A DNA stretch of 64,000 bases from Molanna angustata (lineage: Eukaryota; Arthropoda; Insecta; Trichoptera; Molannidae): contig OY754984.1 in the NCBI GenBank assembly GCA_963576475.1, forward strand, positions 15,498,722 through 15,562,721, given 5' to 3'. The position numbers and the translations under genes are program-made. The notes below the pieces were generated by a model that searched no databases, was not told the origin of the DNA, and saw nothing but the letters and a program-made list of their open reading frames with translations. Within the stretch, counting starts at the first letter, position 1; every line of letters starts with the position of its first letter. Positions 44,401-54,364 of the stretch are shown here, piece by piece.

Positions 44401-45162
44401 TGCCCTTTTTGTATTGTAACCTTTACGATTTGTCGGGTGTTGGGGTTTAGATTTAGTAATGTGAGGATTTTCTAAGTGAATAATTATTGGATAATGATCA
44501 CTAGAGTAAGGGTCATTGGTTAAGGTCCATGAACAAGCTGCGGCTAAAGAACTCGAACATAGTGTCAGATCGACAGCACTTTTCTTTTGGGAGGGTGGGG
44601 TGAGGCGAGTAGGGGAGCCATCATTTAAAAAACAAATATTATTGATATCCATGAAATCTATTATATTGTGACCAGATTTATTGGTAGCTTCACTTCCCCA
44701 GATAGGAGAATGGGCGTTAAAATCTCCCAAGATTATGGAGGGAGAGGGGAGCTGGCGAAGTAAATCCGTCCAGTCCTTTTCTATAAATAAAACTAATGGT
44801 GGAATATATACTGAAATAAAAGTTATGTTTTTAATTCGTGCTGCGACAATTTGAAAGTCTTGGGATTTGAGAGGGATAGATAGTTTTTCGAAATTTAACT
44901 TATCTTTAATAAAAAGGGCAGTTCCAGCCCGACCGTCAGCTCTGTCATCTCTAAGACACTGGTAGCCGATTACCTTAAATAGGCAAGACGGCTTCAGCCA
45001 AGTTTCAGAGATGGCTGCAATATGTATTGAATTATTATTTAATAGTTCGGTAAGTTCTGCTTTATTGGAATAAACGCTCCTACTATTCCATTGTAGAATT
45101 TTCAGAGTTTGTATGTCCATTATTGAAGAGAGAAGATTGCAATGTTGTGAGAATATCGGCAA
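41407..45162 (-). CDS. LINE ORF2: endonuclease, reverse transcriptase and RNase H
   Basis: A 1,251-residue open frame. An APE-type endonuclease opens the protein: LQWNSRS (~23), SETW (~52), ILGDFNAHSPIW (~144) and SDHYP (~221). The reverse transcriptase spans ~490-760: SYRPIALSS, QFGFRKGK, LDIKAAYD (582-588), GLSQGSVLSPHLFNLY and FADD (669-672). RNase H covers ~965-1095: YTDGS (Asp971), AEC (Glu1008), FSDS (Asp1032) and HQGIVGNEIADEAA. A C-terminal CACG...H...C zinc motif follows near 1189. All catalytic residues appear present. The second Met (45120), just before the endonuclease, may be the true start; either start overlaps ORF1. The protein nicks target DNA and reverse-transcribes the element RNA. 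Confidence 0.95.
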   Translation of the reverse strand: MPIFSQHCNLLSSIMDIQTLKILQWNSRSVYSNKAELTELLNNNSIHIAAISETWLKPSCLFKVIGYQCLRDDRADGRAGTALFIKDKLNFEKLSIPLKSQDFQIVAARIKNITFISVYIPPLVLFIEKDWTDLLRQLPSPSIILGDFNAHSPIWGSEATNKSGHNIIDFMDINNICFLNDGSPTRLTPPSQKKSAVDLTLCSSSLAAACSWTLTNDPYSSDHYPIIIHLENPHITKSKPQHPTNRKGYNTKRANWPLFYDNIEKLTTSLDSSNVHIEYSDLLSIIYKAADLSIPKKSNFSPLPCTPWWDGECSDMVNNRKKAIKKYRKNMTLENYILAKESQAKTKKFLRKKKRQGWRNFCSSLSPDSPLSLVWNMIRRFRSSYVQNRNHQISPDILESFINRLAPSYSPNITELYINQNISHRSSISWLDSPFKIEELSIVLKNLNNSAPGFDQIPYTFFQHLPTCFLEHILNKFNECLQTGMVPIDWKTQLVIPILKPGKDPKIQTSYRPIALSSCILKIFENIIKKRLDWQTERNLLLPNIQFGFRKGKTCMDNLSILISDIQIGFTNKKYTLAAFLDIKAAYDNVLLPILRRKLLNLGIPERLAQLIFNIFCERKIVINKPPDTYERTLWIGLSQGSVLSPHLFNLYCYDILECVQGLCSLLQFADDIVLYITHSNIETAVRKLSTALSKIIKWLNSNRLEVSPQKCQIIAFSRKHNTANISVKIGETTIPSVEEVKFLGMTLDRKLSWTSHISHIITKCEKNINPLRAVSRVWWGSHPTTMKLLYNAIVRSHLDYGSFLMEPIPEYLKSKLDRIQSKCLRLIIGAMRSSPINALQVECVEPPLKLRRQYLADKFMLKRINYNSHPLLPRISMLSSLCQSHRYWFKKCTPPMCQSYQKLSLKIVSNRAQSMLPYYEIPFEAITLIPNIILNIDLHKNSTVSAQAMNNKFNSIVMSNWPSHLQIYTDGSKRGADNECGAAIHIPSKKIQSLVKLPRECSIFTAECTAINEALKICNTLDSSQFIIFSDSLSALKALSSNLAKLADSTLLCNIKSALLNLHKLNKEVLLAWIPAHQGIVGNEIADEAAKQASVTGILPSLFMIPCQDILASFKKELISKWTIDWERSSTLKGSSYKSIQISIPSKPWFHNKGMAKRDVSNICRIRLGHCLINSHLHRIHVRDSPSCACGEVVETLDHVFFECPIHTEHDLYYTLNTPLPINMSHLLSLNSPHIYFHITKFLRLNGFNL

Positions 45163-46522
45163 CGTTGTACGGTAGGCTATTATTATTCGAAAGAATAGAT
45201 ATTAAAAGAGATATTAATGTCTGCAGAAATGCTGAATTACTGTTGGATAACTCTACTGCAGAAGGAGGAGGTGAATGTTCATTTTGGTTAATTGCATGAC
45301 CATTAGACATTTGATTGACATAATTACCATTTGGATTGAATAGGAATGAGTTATGTATGTTCTTGTCATATGCTGGTGTCATTGCTGGTCTAGGTTTGAC
45401 TTGTTTGTATGTAATAATTCTACGAGAGTTGGAAGGATTCGCTGAATTAATCTGGTTTATTGTAGTTGTGTTAGCTGAGGTTGGTTTCACATTCAATGTT
45501 GTAGTTTCGGCAAAACTCTTTATTGCAGGGGGAAAACGTTTAGAGGCTTGGAAATATGATATATTTTCACTCGCCATCAGTTGTTTAATGTTTTTTTGTC
45601 TCGTCAGTTCTGGGCATATAAAGCTTGTAGCCTTATGACTACCTTTACAATTGACGCATGTTGGCTCTTCCGGGTTTGGACACTGATCAGCTTGATGGTT
45701 TTCACCACAGTGAAAGCATCGAGTGGAAGATTTACAAATGGCTCTTGAGTGCCCAAAACGGCAACAATTAAAACACTGAATAGTGGGATAAGTGTATGCT
45801 TCTACTGGAAGGGAGTTAAAATAAAGGTAAACATAATCAGGCAATATTTGGCCTTCGAATGTGAGAACGACGGTTTGTGACGGTTTCCACGTCACCGTGC
45901 CTTGAGAATTATCTTTGTAATTCAACCTTCGCGCCTTTATTATTTTAATAATTCGTCTAGCATTGTTCAAATTTAAGGATTCAACAATATCACTTTCAGA
46001 AAGATTAGCAGGAATGCCTCTTACCAACCCCATTCGCGTCACGTGATGCGTCGGAATAAACGCCTTAAATTTTTGATCAGATAAAGTTGTAATATTCTGT
46101 ATAAAATTATTTGCTTGTTCCCATTTGTTAAATTCAGAAGAAATTTTAAAGCGCCCTTCAGATTTTATTGTACCGTTAATAATCCCAAAGTTTTTATTTT
46201 TACATGAAAACAAAAATTTGCCAACTTCTAAGGAGTTAATCGGTTTGCCACTTTCGCAATTTTGAATATATACTATGTATGGTGGGTTTGACATAGTACA
46301 ATATTGAATTGGGCTTGGTTCGGTTTGTATCGGGAGGCCTGCAGTTATTTCGAGTACAGAAGAAGGTTTCATTTTCGACGGTATATCAATTGGTTGATGA
46401 CGCGGTTTTCGTTTACGGTTAGGTACAATAACTGAATCATGACTCGTGTCAGATTCACATTCGTCAGCAGTTGATAAAATTATCGATCGAGGATCAGGAG
46501 GTTTAGTCTCGTCCACCTCCAT
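45083..46522 (-). CDS. LINE ORF1: Gag-like nucleic-acid-binding protein
   Basis: A 479-residue open frame. An acidic N-terminus and a basic patch (NRKRKPRHQP, ~35) precede a central ~90-245 region that fits the RNA-recognition-like fold of I/Jockey ORF1s (VRGIPANLSESDIVESL near 168). Three zinc knuckles follow: CFNCCRFGHSRAIC (250-263), CFHCGENHQADQC (269-281) and CVNCKGSHKATSFIC (289-303). The Asn/Ser-rich C-terminus is low complexity. The expected role is packaging element RNA in a cytoplasmic RNP. Its stop at 45083 lies inside ORF2, implying reinitiation or a similar mechanism for ORF2. Confidence 0.93.
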   Translation of the reverse strand: MEVDETKPPDPRSIILSTADECESDTSHDSVIVPNRKRKPRHQPIDIPSKMKPSSVLEITAGLPIQTEPSPIQYCTMSNPPYIVYIQNCESGKPINSLEVGKFLFSCKNKNFGIINGTIKSEGRFKISSEFNKWEQANNFIQNITTLSDQKFKAFIPTHHVTRMGLVRGIPANLSESDIVESLNLNNARRIIKIIKARRLNYKDNSQGTVTWKPSQTVVLTFEGQILPDYVYLYFNSLPVEAYTYPTIQCFNCCRFGHSRAICKSSTRCFHCGENHQADQCPNPEEPTCVNCKGSHKATSFICPELTRQKNIKQLMASENISYFQASKRFPPAIKSFAETTTLNVKPTSANTTTINQINSANPSNSRRIITYKQVKPRPAMTPAYDKNIHNSFLFNPNGNYVNQMSNGHAINQNEHSPPPSAVELSNSNSAFLQTLISLLISILSNNNSLPYNVADILTTLQSSLFNNGHTNSENSTME

Positions 46523-46775
46523 ATCCGCGATGTAGTATTTAAATCAAATAAAATAGATATTTAACAGTTAAATAAAAAATACGAAAAAAAATTGTTAATG
46601 TCAAATAGACAAAAAGCAACAAAAACAATAGGTAAATATTAATACCAAATATGCTACATTGAAATAATCAAAACAATTTTTGTAAGAATAAAAATGAAAT
46701 AATAAAACAAAAATGACAGCAATGGAATCTTATCTGTTCGCTGCGTAGTGTAGTAGGTACTTCATATATTATGTT

Positions 46776-47289
46776 ACTCAATAAAAAAAAAAAAAAAAAA
46801 AAATACCTACGTATTTTTTACTGATTTCTCTTTGACGCGTATAAATACATAGGTACCTACAACACATTGAGAACTCATCGTTAAATTTCAGAAAAATATC
46901 CAAGCATGAATTTTGGATTTATGAAACGGATAACATACTATAGGTATCCGAATTGTGGCAACTTGTTATTGGATGCAGGTTAGAATAATATTTGACATTA
47001 TGCATAGATATTATTATATACAAAAAAAAACCTTCCGATAGTCACATCAGTCTCTAGTCTAGAGAAAAACAATCTTCCCGAGAAATATGTTTTAAAAATT
47101 TCATTTCTGCTGGGGATCGAACCCATGACACCGACACAGAAGTCAAACGACGAACCACTGTTCTATTTATTTATTTACCTATACATCAAGTACACAAATA
47201 CGAACGATTGCCACAGAGCAATCTCGTCCAGCCAACTATGCTACTGCGGGCTATTTTTACGTCGTATTTAATCACTTTTTTTCTCCGCC
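46776..47289. repeat. A-run and degenerate SINE pieces, no gene
   Basis: A 24-base A run starts at 46783. 46950-47012 (GTGGCAACTTGTTATTGGAT) is a SINE-A body fragment. 47095-47165 (TCTGCTGGGGATCGAACCCA) is an inverted tRNA-like B box resembling SINE-B. Confidence 0.6.
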
Positions 47290-47430
47290 ACCACTGAGTT
47301 GTACCAGGGGCGTCCGTGGGGGCGGTTTGGCGTTGTGGCGTGTCTCCCCACACCGGGGCCCCGCAAACTAATTTCAAGCTCCACTGCCCAGGGCCTTAGC
47401 CCCACTCTGTCTAAACCTGGGCCCATCACG
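47290..47430. other. GC-rich patch of unknown nature
   Basis: ACCAGGGGCGTCCGTGGGGG, CACACCGGGGCCCCGCAAAC and GGGCCTTAGCCCC stand out from AT-rich surroundings. ACCAGGGGCGT...GGGGCCCCG resembles repeat debris in insect genomes, but I cannot assign it. Frames through it overlap on both strands and are not convincing. Confidence 0.35.
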
Positions 47431-48835
47431 TATGTACCTATCTTTTTAATCCCACCACATACCGCCACTATTTTTGACATGAATTATTTTGATGTCGCTT
47501 TTGTTGTGTTCTCGGGGTTTAAAACTGTCTTGTTTTTACAACATTTGTATTTTTCTTGGTTAGGAGATTACTAGAGATTTTTTTATTTAACACGACTTCT
47601 TCTTCTTGTTTTCAACTCTAATAAATTTATTTATTTTGCTTATTACGTAACGAGGGAGGAAGTACTACAGAAATGATCTTATGAAGTTGTTTTTTCGGCA
47701 GAAATTTCAAAGGAAATAAATCTTCTTGAAACAAATCATAAATTTTATAGAATAAAACCCTGATGTGTATCACCACAGTTATTCAAGAAATTTTAAATTT
47801 TACAATATCAAAATCTCAGAACACAATATGAGACTGTTACATAGAGGTGGCGCCTAGAAGACCTGGTAGATAAATGACCAATTGGATGTCCACAATATTT
47901 CAGAGGACACGAGTTGAAGAATAAGGAATAGGAGAGCCGACCACAAAAAAAGGTAAAGAAGAAGAAGACAGTTACACCCGTATTCAGAAACGAAATATTA
48001 GGATTGAGGTGGCCTCATGTCTCAATTTCCTCTTTATTTTTAATCATGGCTCTCACTTCCGAAGACGCATTAAAATATTAAATCAACATTAAAGTCATTA
48101 AAAACAATTTGCGGATGTCATTAGAACTGTAACATGAAATATTTAAATTTAAAGTGATCCATTACATAATACACTAGTGATGTTATTTTTAATTTTAATT
48201 TCCTTTATGTGTACTATCTTCAATCTTCAGAATAGCAAAAAAATACATAAAATTAATACTATTTTAATATTTCATCAAAATTTTACTGCGTTTTCAGAAT
48301 TTAGCTCAAAATATCTTTAAACAACACTGATTTAGTCGATAAGGGGGGCGACTTGCACGTAAATCAACGAAGCGAATAGACACAAATTTGCGCTCTGCGC
48401 AACCGGAAGCTCTTTCAAGATGTTTGGGGAAAATTATATCTAAATTGGAAATTGCGGCGATATACAGACTGACGAACACCTCGTCGTCTGTCGAGATATA
48501 CCAGTGAAGTGCGATGCAGAAGACCTGCTGATGGTGAAATGCCTTCGCGGCTGCTGTATTCTGGAGTGGTATGGCCTAGTATTGCTACCTCATGTATGAG
48601 GACTGTTGCTTTCATTGATAACAAACCCATTTCTCAATAGATGGCGTTACAAAATTAATTTCTTGTGAAAGTGTTTCTTCTTATTCTCAAACTAAAGGAC
48701 TTTTGTGATTAATATTTTTCTTTTTTCTCATCTACCTATTTTATTCTGTTGTTGAATTTGTAGATTGTGTTTGGCGCATGTTCTTTTTTTACTGTTTTGT
48801 ATATTTTTCTTTTTTAATCGCTGTTCCTGTCCCAA
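47431..48835. other. No gene I can support
   Basis: 48330-48650 is less AT-rich than its neighbours and holds a 71-codon minus frame (48415-48630, LHRTSLVYLDRRRGVRQSVY) without recognisable homology; it might be an exon or old repeat. The rest is AT-rich spacer. Confidence 0.4.
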
Positions 48836-49096
<261 letters not shown>

Positions 49097-50035
49097 TATT
49101 ATATAGAACTTTAAAAAATTCGATTGATAGGGAACTTTATAAGAATACGTAATTGTTGAACGTTGGGCAAGCGCATAAAGTGATTACATATACCAACCAA
49201 TGATAGGTCGTAAGCCCTGTAGGTGCCTTGATTTCCCGGTTGTTTTATGATATTCTATCATCGTCTATATTTAGATATTAAAACAAATTGTCATAAAAAA
49301 AAACACTGATAGGTATATTATTTCAAATATCGAGAAAAATTGAGGCCCAAGGCCTCCTTAATCCTCGTACTTGTCTGCGAAAACGGGAGTAAATCGATAT
49401 ATTTGCAATTTTTTCTTGACTCATAAAGGCAACGCTTTGACAAAACAGTGCATTTTTTTTTGTTCAAAATAATTCACATTTCGCATTAGACCACTCGAGT
49501 AAACAGTATCAAAAATAATAATTCTATGTATTGTTATTTGTGTCTGTTTACTCGGAATTGTGGTCTAGGCGGCTGATCTGCAACAATAGAACACGGGTTC
49601 GAATCCGCGCGGTGCCAAGTCACACGGAAAATCTCTTTGAAGCGGCGATCCGAAGCAGTGGACCACCGGGCTGCGATGATTGACATGTTAAAACACACTT
49701 CAGCTTAAAGAAAACAATGCCGGCGATTTCTAAAGGACGAATGAAGAAATATTGACTTAAATCAAAATCTGTTTAAAAAATAACTTTAAAACCGTTTAAC
49801 TATGGATATTATGTTATTGGTAAATGCAAAAAGATTTAAACGGTTTTAAAAAGATTTTTTTTGTTCAGATGTTTGGTGGTTGCCTAAACAAATCGCTTTC
49901 TTTTTCTAATCATGTTAATGCTTTACATACCATCTTGCCTTGTCCCTAAATGGGTGGACAGGGAGATTCGAACTTCACATTTTCAATCTTTGCGAGATTC
50001 CATCTTTTCATCTCTATTCATTAAATTGGTCAAAC
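49097..50035. other. No gene; one tRNA-like remnant
   Basis: 49560-49622 (TGTGGTCTAGGCGGCTGATC ... CGGGTTCGAATCCGCGCGGT) has A- and B-box-like words, but the acceptor arms do not pair, so it is a SINE or tRNA relic rather than a tRNA gene. The remainder is AT-rich. Confidence 0.45.
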
Positions 50036-50257
50036 CAGGGAATCCTATCCCGCACCAAAACTTCGATCCCGCCCGTCTCGGGATATGCGGGATTATAAGC
50101 TATGTTTAAAAAATCAAAATGCGTTTTTCAGCATGTATTGATAACACCTATATCTGCTTTCAGTCCCGCAAGTGTATAATAGCCCCGCATTACTGATCCT
50201 GCAAGTCATGCGAATCCCGCATTGATAATCCCGCAAATTTATTTAATTGATTCCCTA
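50036..50257. mobile_element. Non-autonomous hAT-type MITE
   Basis: Starts CAGGGAATCCTATCCCGCA and ends GATTCCCTA. Subterminal ATCCCGC/GCGGGAT words repeat as in the hAT element at 26591. Flanks GGTCAAAC (50028-50035) and TTTCAAAC (50258-50265) match at 6 of 8 bases, compatible with an aged hAT duplication. No coding content. Confidence 0.6.
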
Positions 50258-50399
50258 TTTCAAACATCTTTTGTTTCCGTCTTTCAGTATATCTTTTAAT
50301 TTAATTTTTATCTTATTATATTTTATTTTATATATTTTTCACATGGTCTTAATCTTTTTTTTATTACATGTACCAATAAATACATTATTATAATTTGGC

Positions 50400-50941
50400 A
50401 ATTAAACAAAATAAATTCGGTTGGTTTGTACCACCTCACTAGGCCAGGCCTGTTCCGAGGTGGTTGACTAGTTACATTATATTAACATAGTAAACTGTAA
50501 TATGGTATGATTGTGTAGCCCATAGTCCACTATGTTACATAGTGGTTTTGTAGTGTACCTATGTTGTAATGAATTGAGAGTTTGCTGACAATAGTTGATC
50601 CCTGTATTATTTAACCATGTTTGAATTGTAAGTTTTATTCTTGGTGTAAGTTCTTTATATCTTTTGCAACTAAATTTAAGTATCTTTAGAGCCAAGTATT
50701 GATAATGTCTTTGTCCGTATGTAGTGTTTGTCTTCGGAGTGATTAGTTGATGTCTGTGTTGAGAATGTTGAGCAGTGATATGTTTTGCTTTATCATTTAT
50801 AAAGTGAATTAGAATTTGTTTAATATAGAGTTGTATTATAATTATAATTATAGTCTTAAATAGTTGAATGGTTAGGAAATGGAAAGGTTTTTTAATAATC
50901 ACTTTAATGAGAGCTTTCTGAGGCTTAAAAAAGGGATCCAT
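50400..50941 (-). pseudogene. LINE ORF2 C-terminal fragment (CR1/Jockey-like)
   Basis: A 154-codon minus frame without stops: PFFKPQKALIKVIIKKPFHF, QLYIKQILIHFINDKAKHI, LITPKTNTTYGQRHYQYLAL and ELTPRIKLTIQTWL. The sequence P-L-x-x-x-QKxxIR, the QLY-x-K block, and the late TxxGQRSxxYxxxK-I-x and K-x-x-x-WL words fit the post-RT end of CR1- or Jockey-type LINEs. No RT motif is present. An Ile run near residue 31 suggests decay. Confidence 0.5.
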
Positions 50942-51029
50942 ATTTGTTTAAGATGCACCCATTAATATATGCAACTATAATCTTATAAATCACACTCGGA
51001 TCAGACCTTAGACATGCTCCATTTTATTT

Positions 51030-51545
<516 letters not shown>

Positions 51546-51790
51546 TTTAATGAAATATTACGTCTTTCGTCCAGTAATGGACATAGGCCTCCCCCTGAGA
51601 CCTCCACAGCTCCCTATCCTGGGCAGACGCATCCAACCGCCTCCAGCTACTCTTCTGATATCGTCAAACCACCTGGTTAGAGGCCTTCCAACACTTCTCT
51701 TGCTCGTTCTAGGTCGCCATTCCAGCACGTCCTTTTTTAGTTCGGGCGATATGCCCTGCCCAGCTCTATTATCTCTATAATCTGTCAATT
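51546..51790 (-). pseudogene. RTE-type LINE ORF2 C-terminus
   Basis: The minus strand encodes [37 protein letters not shown], then after a one-base shift [20 protein letters not shown]. This is the WRPRxGKRSxGRPxTRWxDD...AQDRxxWRxxGEAYV end of RTE-type ORF2. Upstream RT is absent. Confidence 0.78.
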
Positions 51791-52618
51791 TTTATTTCGT
51801 ATTTTATTTAAAGTAATAAAATAATGTAAACATAGCATAAAGTTCTGTATATTTGAAGATCGGAAAACCGCAACAATAAAAAAAATGTAAACTTCCCAGT
51901 CTTGCGTTTCACACAACACCGTAATGTCTCAAACCAACATCCCCTTCCTCAGTCGGGAACAACAATGGCGTATATTTTTTTTATATCAAAGGTAAACAAT
52001 CAATTGTCGCTTTAAATTTGTGGGGCTTGACACAATATAATATCAAAGTTAAAAGTGGTTACTGAGCCGGGTCGCCGAGTGGCACAACACGAGTTCGACT
52101 ACCGACAATGGGCGAGGATTCAAATGGCCACAATGGGTGCGTTTCTGAGGATTCCGTCAAAGGCTGGGCGGCAGCCATCTTGTTTATTCGAAAATTTCAA
52201 GACGTTATTCACCCCGCATACCCCTTCGTTCACCATTTTCTTTCAGCGCCAAATGTCATTTGTCGCCCTTCAATTTATATAACCCGCAACAATAATATTG
52301 TTTTTTTGTGTCTGAACGAAAAAACATTATGTAGGTATTGTCGTTTATAAATTCGCGACAGTACCTAAAAGCAACGAGAAAAATCAATAGAATTTATATT
52401 TTATACAAAACATAAATAGAAACCAACATCTCGTTTTTATTTGTACCTTAAGATTCTATAGAAAGCTAAATAGTATCTAAATTTTGAAAAACTTTTCCTC
52501 GGTCCCCTCAGAACATACGTCTTTGGAATAAAAAACAGTTTATTTTTACATCTTTATTATATTGCGTGAGTTTTTTGAAAGAATTGCTCTGGTGAGCTCG
52601 TCCTTTAATAATATATTG
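51791..52618 (+). other. Spacer with an unrecognised 80-codon frame
   Basis: The frame at 52108-52350 opens ACAATGGGCGAGG (MGEDSNGHNGCVSEDSVKGW) in a patch less AT-rich than its surroundings, with a YY1-like GCCATCTTG at 52172. No homology is recognised. It could be a first exon or chance. The rest shows no gene. Confidence 0.25.
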
Positions 52619-53463
52619 TCGGCCTTCGTAGCTCAGTTGGTTAGGTATCTGACTGCTGATCCAAGGGTCCCGGGTTCGATTCCCGGTGGAGACAAAGTTT
52701 TTAAAATTGTATTTTAAGTCTGTATCTGTGAGACGATAAATATCGTAAGTCTCCAGAATGTGGCAACTTGTTATTGGGTGCGTGTTAAATAATTATTTGA
52801 CATAGCACCTGTTAGTTGCCCGAGAAGCTACATTAACCCATTTAAGCCTAGTGATCCGATTTTGTAACACTAGACTCGTTGCAGAGTTTTCTTTTTTACT
52901 TGTTAATATCAACAACACATGACGTTAGAAGTATCAAGTGGGTGATAGTGTTAGTGTACCTTGCTTTTGGTTAGTATTTGAACGTGCATAGACCTGTAAT
53001 GACGTCACAATATATCTAAAAACATTAACGTATAATATTGGACGATTACAGCAACGTATTTTCCAACTTAGGTAATTATTACTTTTGCTCTTTTGGTCCT
53101 ATGAATACAATTTTTGCTATTACTAATCTACTTTATATACGCTACCGTGTTATAGTCACAATATACAGAAATTATTGATATTGTCGTTATTATGGGTTTA
53201 TAAAGTTGGGTGTTCCGATTTTAAAACACTAGGCTTATATGTACATATCACATTCAATGCTGCACGGTAGTGAAGAAAGTTTAGATTGATGTTTATTTAT
53301 TTTTCTATTTTAGTTACAAGTTTATTATATTTAACAAAATATAACTTATATATAATATCAAATAAAATAATAAATATAGTAAAGTACTAAATTAAAAACA
53401 TTCATACGTCGAAGAGCTCTAATATTTTTTATTTATTTTAAGTTAAAACAGGCGTTCTCCAAG

Positions 53464-53712
53464 ATGTCGAAGGGCTTATCGTTATATGAAATTGTGGAAA
53501 TGCTAGAAACAGAAAATATTATTAGAACAAGGGCTATAATTATCGAACAGCCTGAAAACGCAACAGCGCCATTTTCAGATGAAGATTCTGGAGACGAAGA
53601 GGGTGGAACGATAAATAATCTACCAGGTTCTTTGAAAAAAATGCTAAATATCAAGCATCAATACGAGGAAAGAAATGGTATTCGAGCCCTTTGTTCTTCT
53701 GTTTCGAATTAA
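53464..53712 (+). pseudogene. piggyBac transposase N-terminal remnant
   Basis: 82 codons starting MSKGLSLYEIVEMLETENI, with an acidic SDEDSGDEEGG stretch typical of piggyBac transposase N-termini, then SLKKMLNIKHQYEERNGIRA before two stops. In frame with the C-terminal piece at 53722, so a single internal deletion removed the central DDD catalytic domain. Confidence 0.7.
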
Positions 53713-53721
53713 TTTTACTAA

Positions 53722-54054
53722 ATGCTTGGCAATTATGTACACAAAACATTTGAGGAAAAACCTTTAGATCTTTTAGAGTTTCGTCGCCGTATAGCGTCTA
53801 ATTATCTGGAGACCTACGGTCATCCTGCAGAGACTGGAAGAAAGGGAAGACCATCTCAGAAGTGCAATATGTGTTCAAGATATGATGGTCTGAATCATAA
53901 TATAGTAAACCAAAATAAGCAAACACGTTGCCGTCAATGCCATAAAAACACAACATTTAAATGTGAAAAATGTAATGTTGCCTTGCATGTCAAATGTGCA
54001 ATCATATATCATCATAAGAAGTTTTTTTTTAATAGTAATTTTTGTAGTACCTAG
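53722..54054 (+). pseudogene. piggyBac transposase C-terminal remnant with cysteine-rich domain
   Basis: KPLDLLEFRRRIASNYLETY and GRPSQ precede a zinc-binding domain: CNMCSRYDGLNHNI, then CRQCHKNTTFKCEKCNVALH and VKC. This is the PHD/RING-like cysteine-rich DNA-binding domain that closes piggyBac transposases. Ends with a stop at 54052-54054. Cysteine spacing looks intact, so the fragment could still fold, but no catalytic residues remain. Confidence 0.85.
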
Positions 54055-54364
54055 TAATAATAATGCTAAGAAAATAATATTTTATAGTAATACTATTTTA
54101 ATAATAATATTTTTATAGTATCTAGTAGTAGTCACCAAATAATTATGAATAAACAGTATATTCTTCTAATGTCATAAAAATGCAGTCCATGTGCCTAGTG
54201 ATCCGATTTCGGAACACCTTATTTCTCAAAAACTAGAAACAATAAAAAAAAAGTTACTTAAAAATATTTTTTTTACACCATTTCATGTAACATATATGAA
54301 TTTCAGGAAAAAAATCGCAAAAAAAAACCTTAGGTCTAAATGGGTTAAATAAAATAAAATATAT

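Larger units (their letters stand above)
41291..46763 (-). mobile_element. I-clade LINE, apparently full length, with 12-bp target-site duplication
   Basis: ATATATTATGTT stands at both borders (41279-41290 and 46764-46775), leaving a 5,473-bp element on the minus strand: a 241-bp 5' UTR, ORF1 (46522-45083), overlapping ORF2 (45162-41407), a ~115-bp 3' UTR and a GAA-repeat tail (41291-41308). Exact flanking repeats and two long open frames indicate a young copy. AGATA about 28-33 bases inside the 5' end (46731-46735) fits a downstream promoter element, as used by I-type internal promoters (inference). RNase H in ORF2 and three zinc knuckles in ORF1 place it in the I group, although its GAA tail differs from the TAA tail of the Drosophila I factor. 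Confidence 0.93.
52837..54344 (+). mobile_element. piggyBac-type transposon, internally deleted
   Basis: TTAA at 52833-52836 and 54345-54348 flanks a 1.5-kb unit whose ends are CCCATTTAAGCCTAG and the inverted CTTAGGTCTAAATGGG, as expected for piggyBac. A subterminal word, CCTAGTGATCCGATTTYGKA, occurs at 52847 and 54198, and inverted near 53212-53236. Only the two ends of the transposase remain. Confidence 0.88.

Noticed and set aside
41537..45638. Plus-strand frames of 60-100 codons within 41.5-45.6 kb
   Set aside because: Antisense shadows of the LINE ORF1 and ORF2.
47186..47574. Overlapping frames in the GC-rich patch
   Set aside because: Open on both strands because GC-rich DNA lacks stops; no protein motif recognised.
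49560..49622. Functional tRNA gene
   Set aside because: A- and B-box words are present but the acceptor ends do not pair; SINE or tRNA relic is more likely.
52619..52700. Functional tRNA gene
   Set aside because: Good A and B boxes, but the sequence continues into a conserved SINE body and tail repeated at 19830 and 29133.
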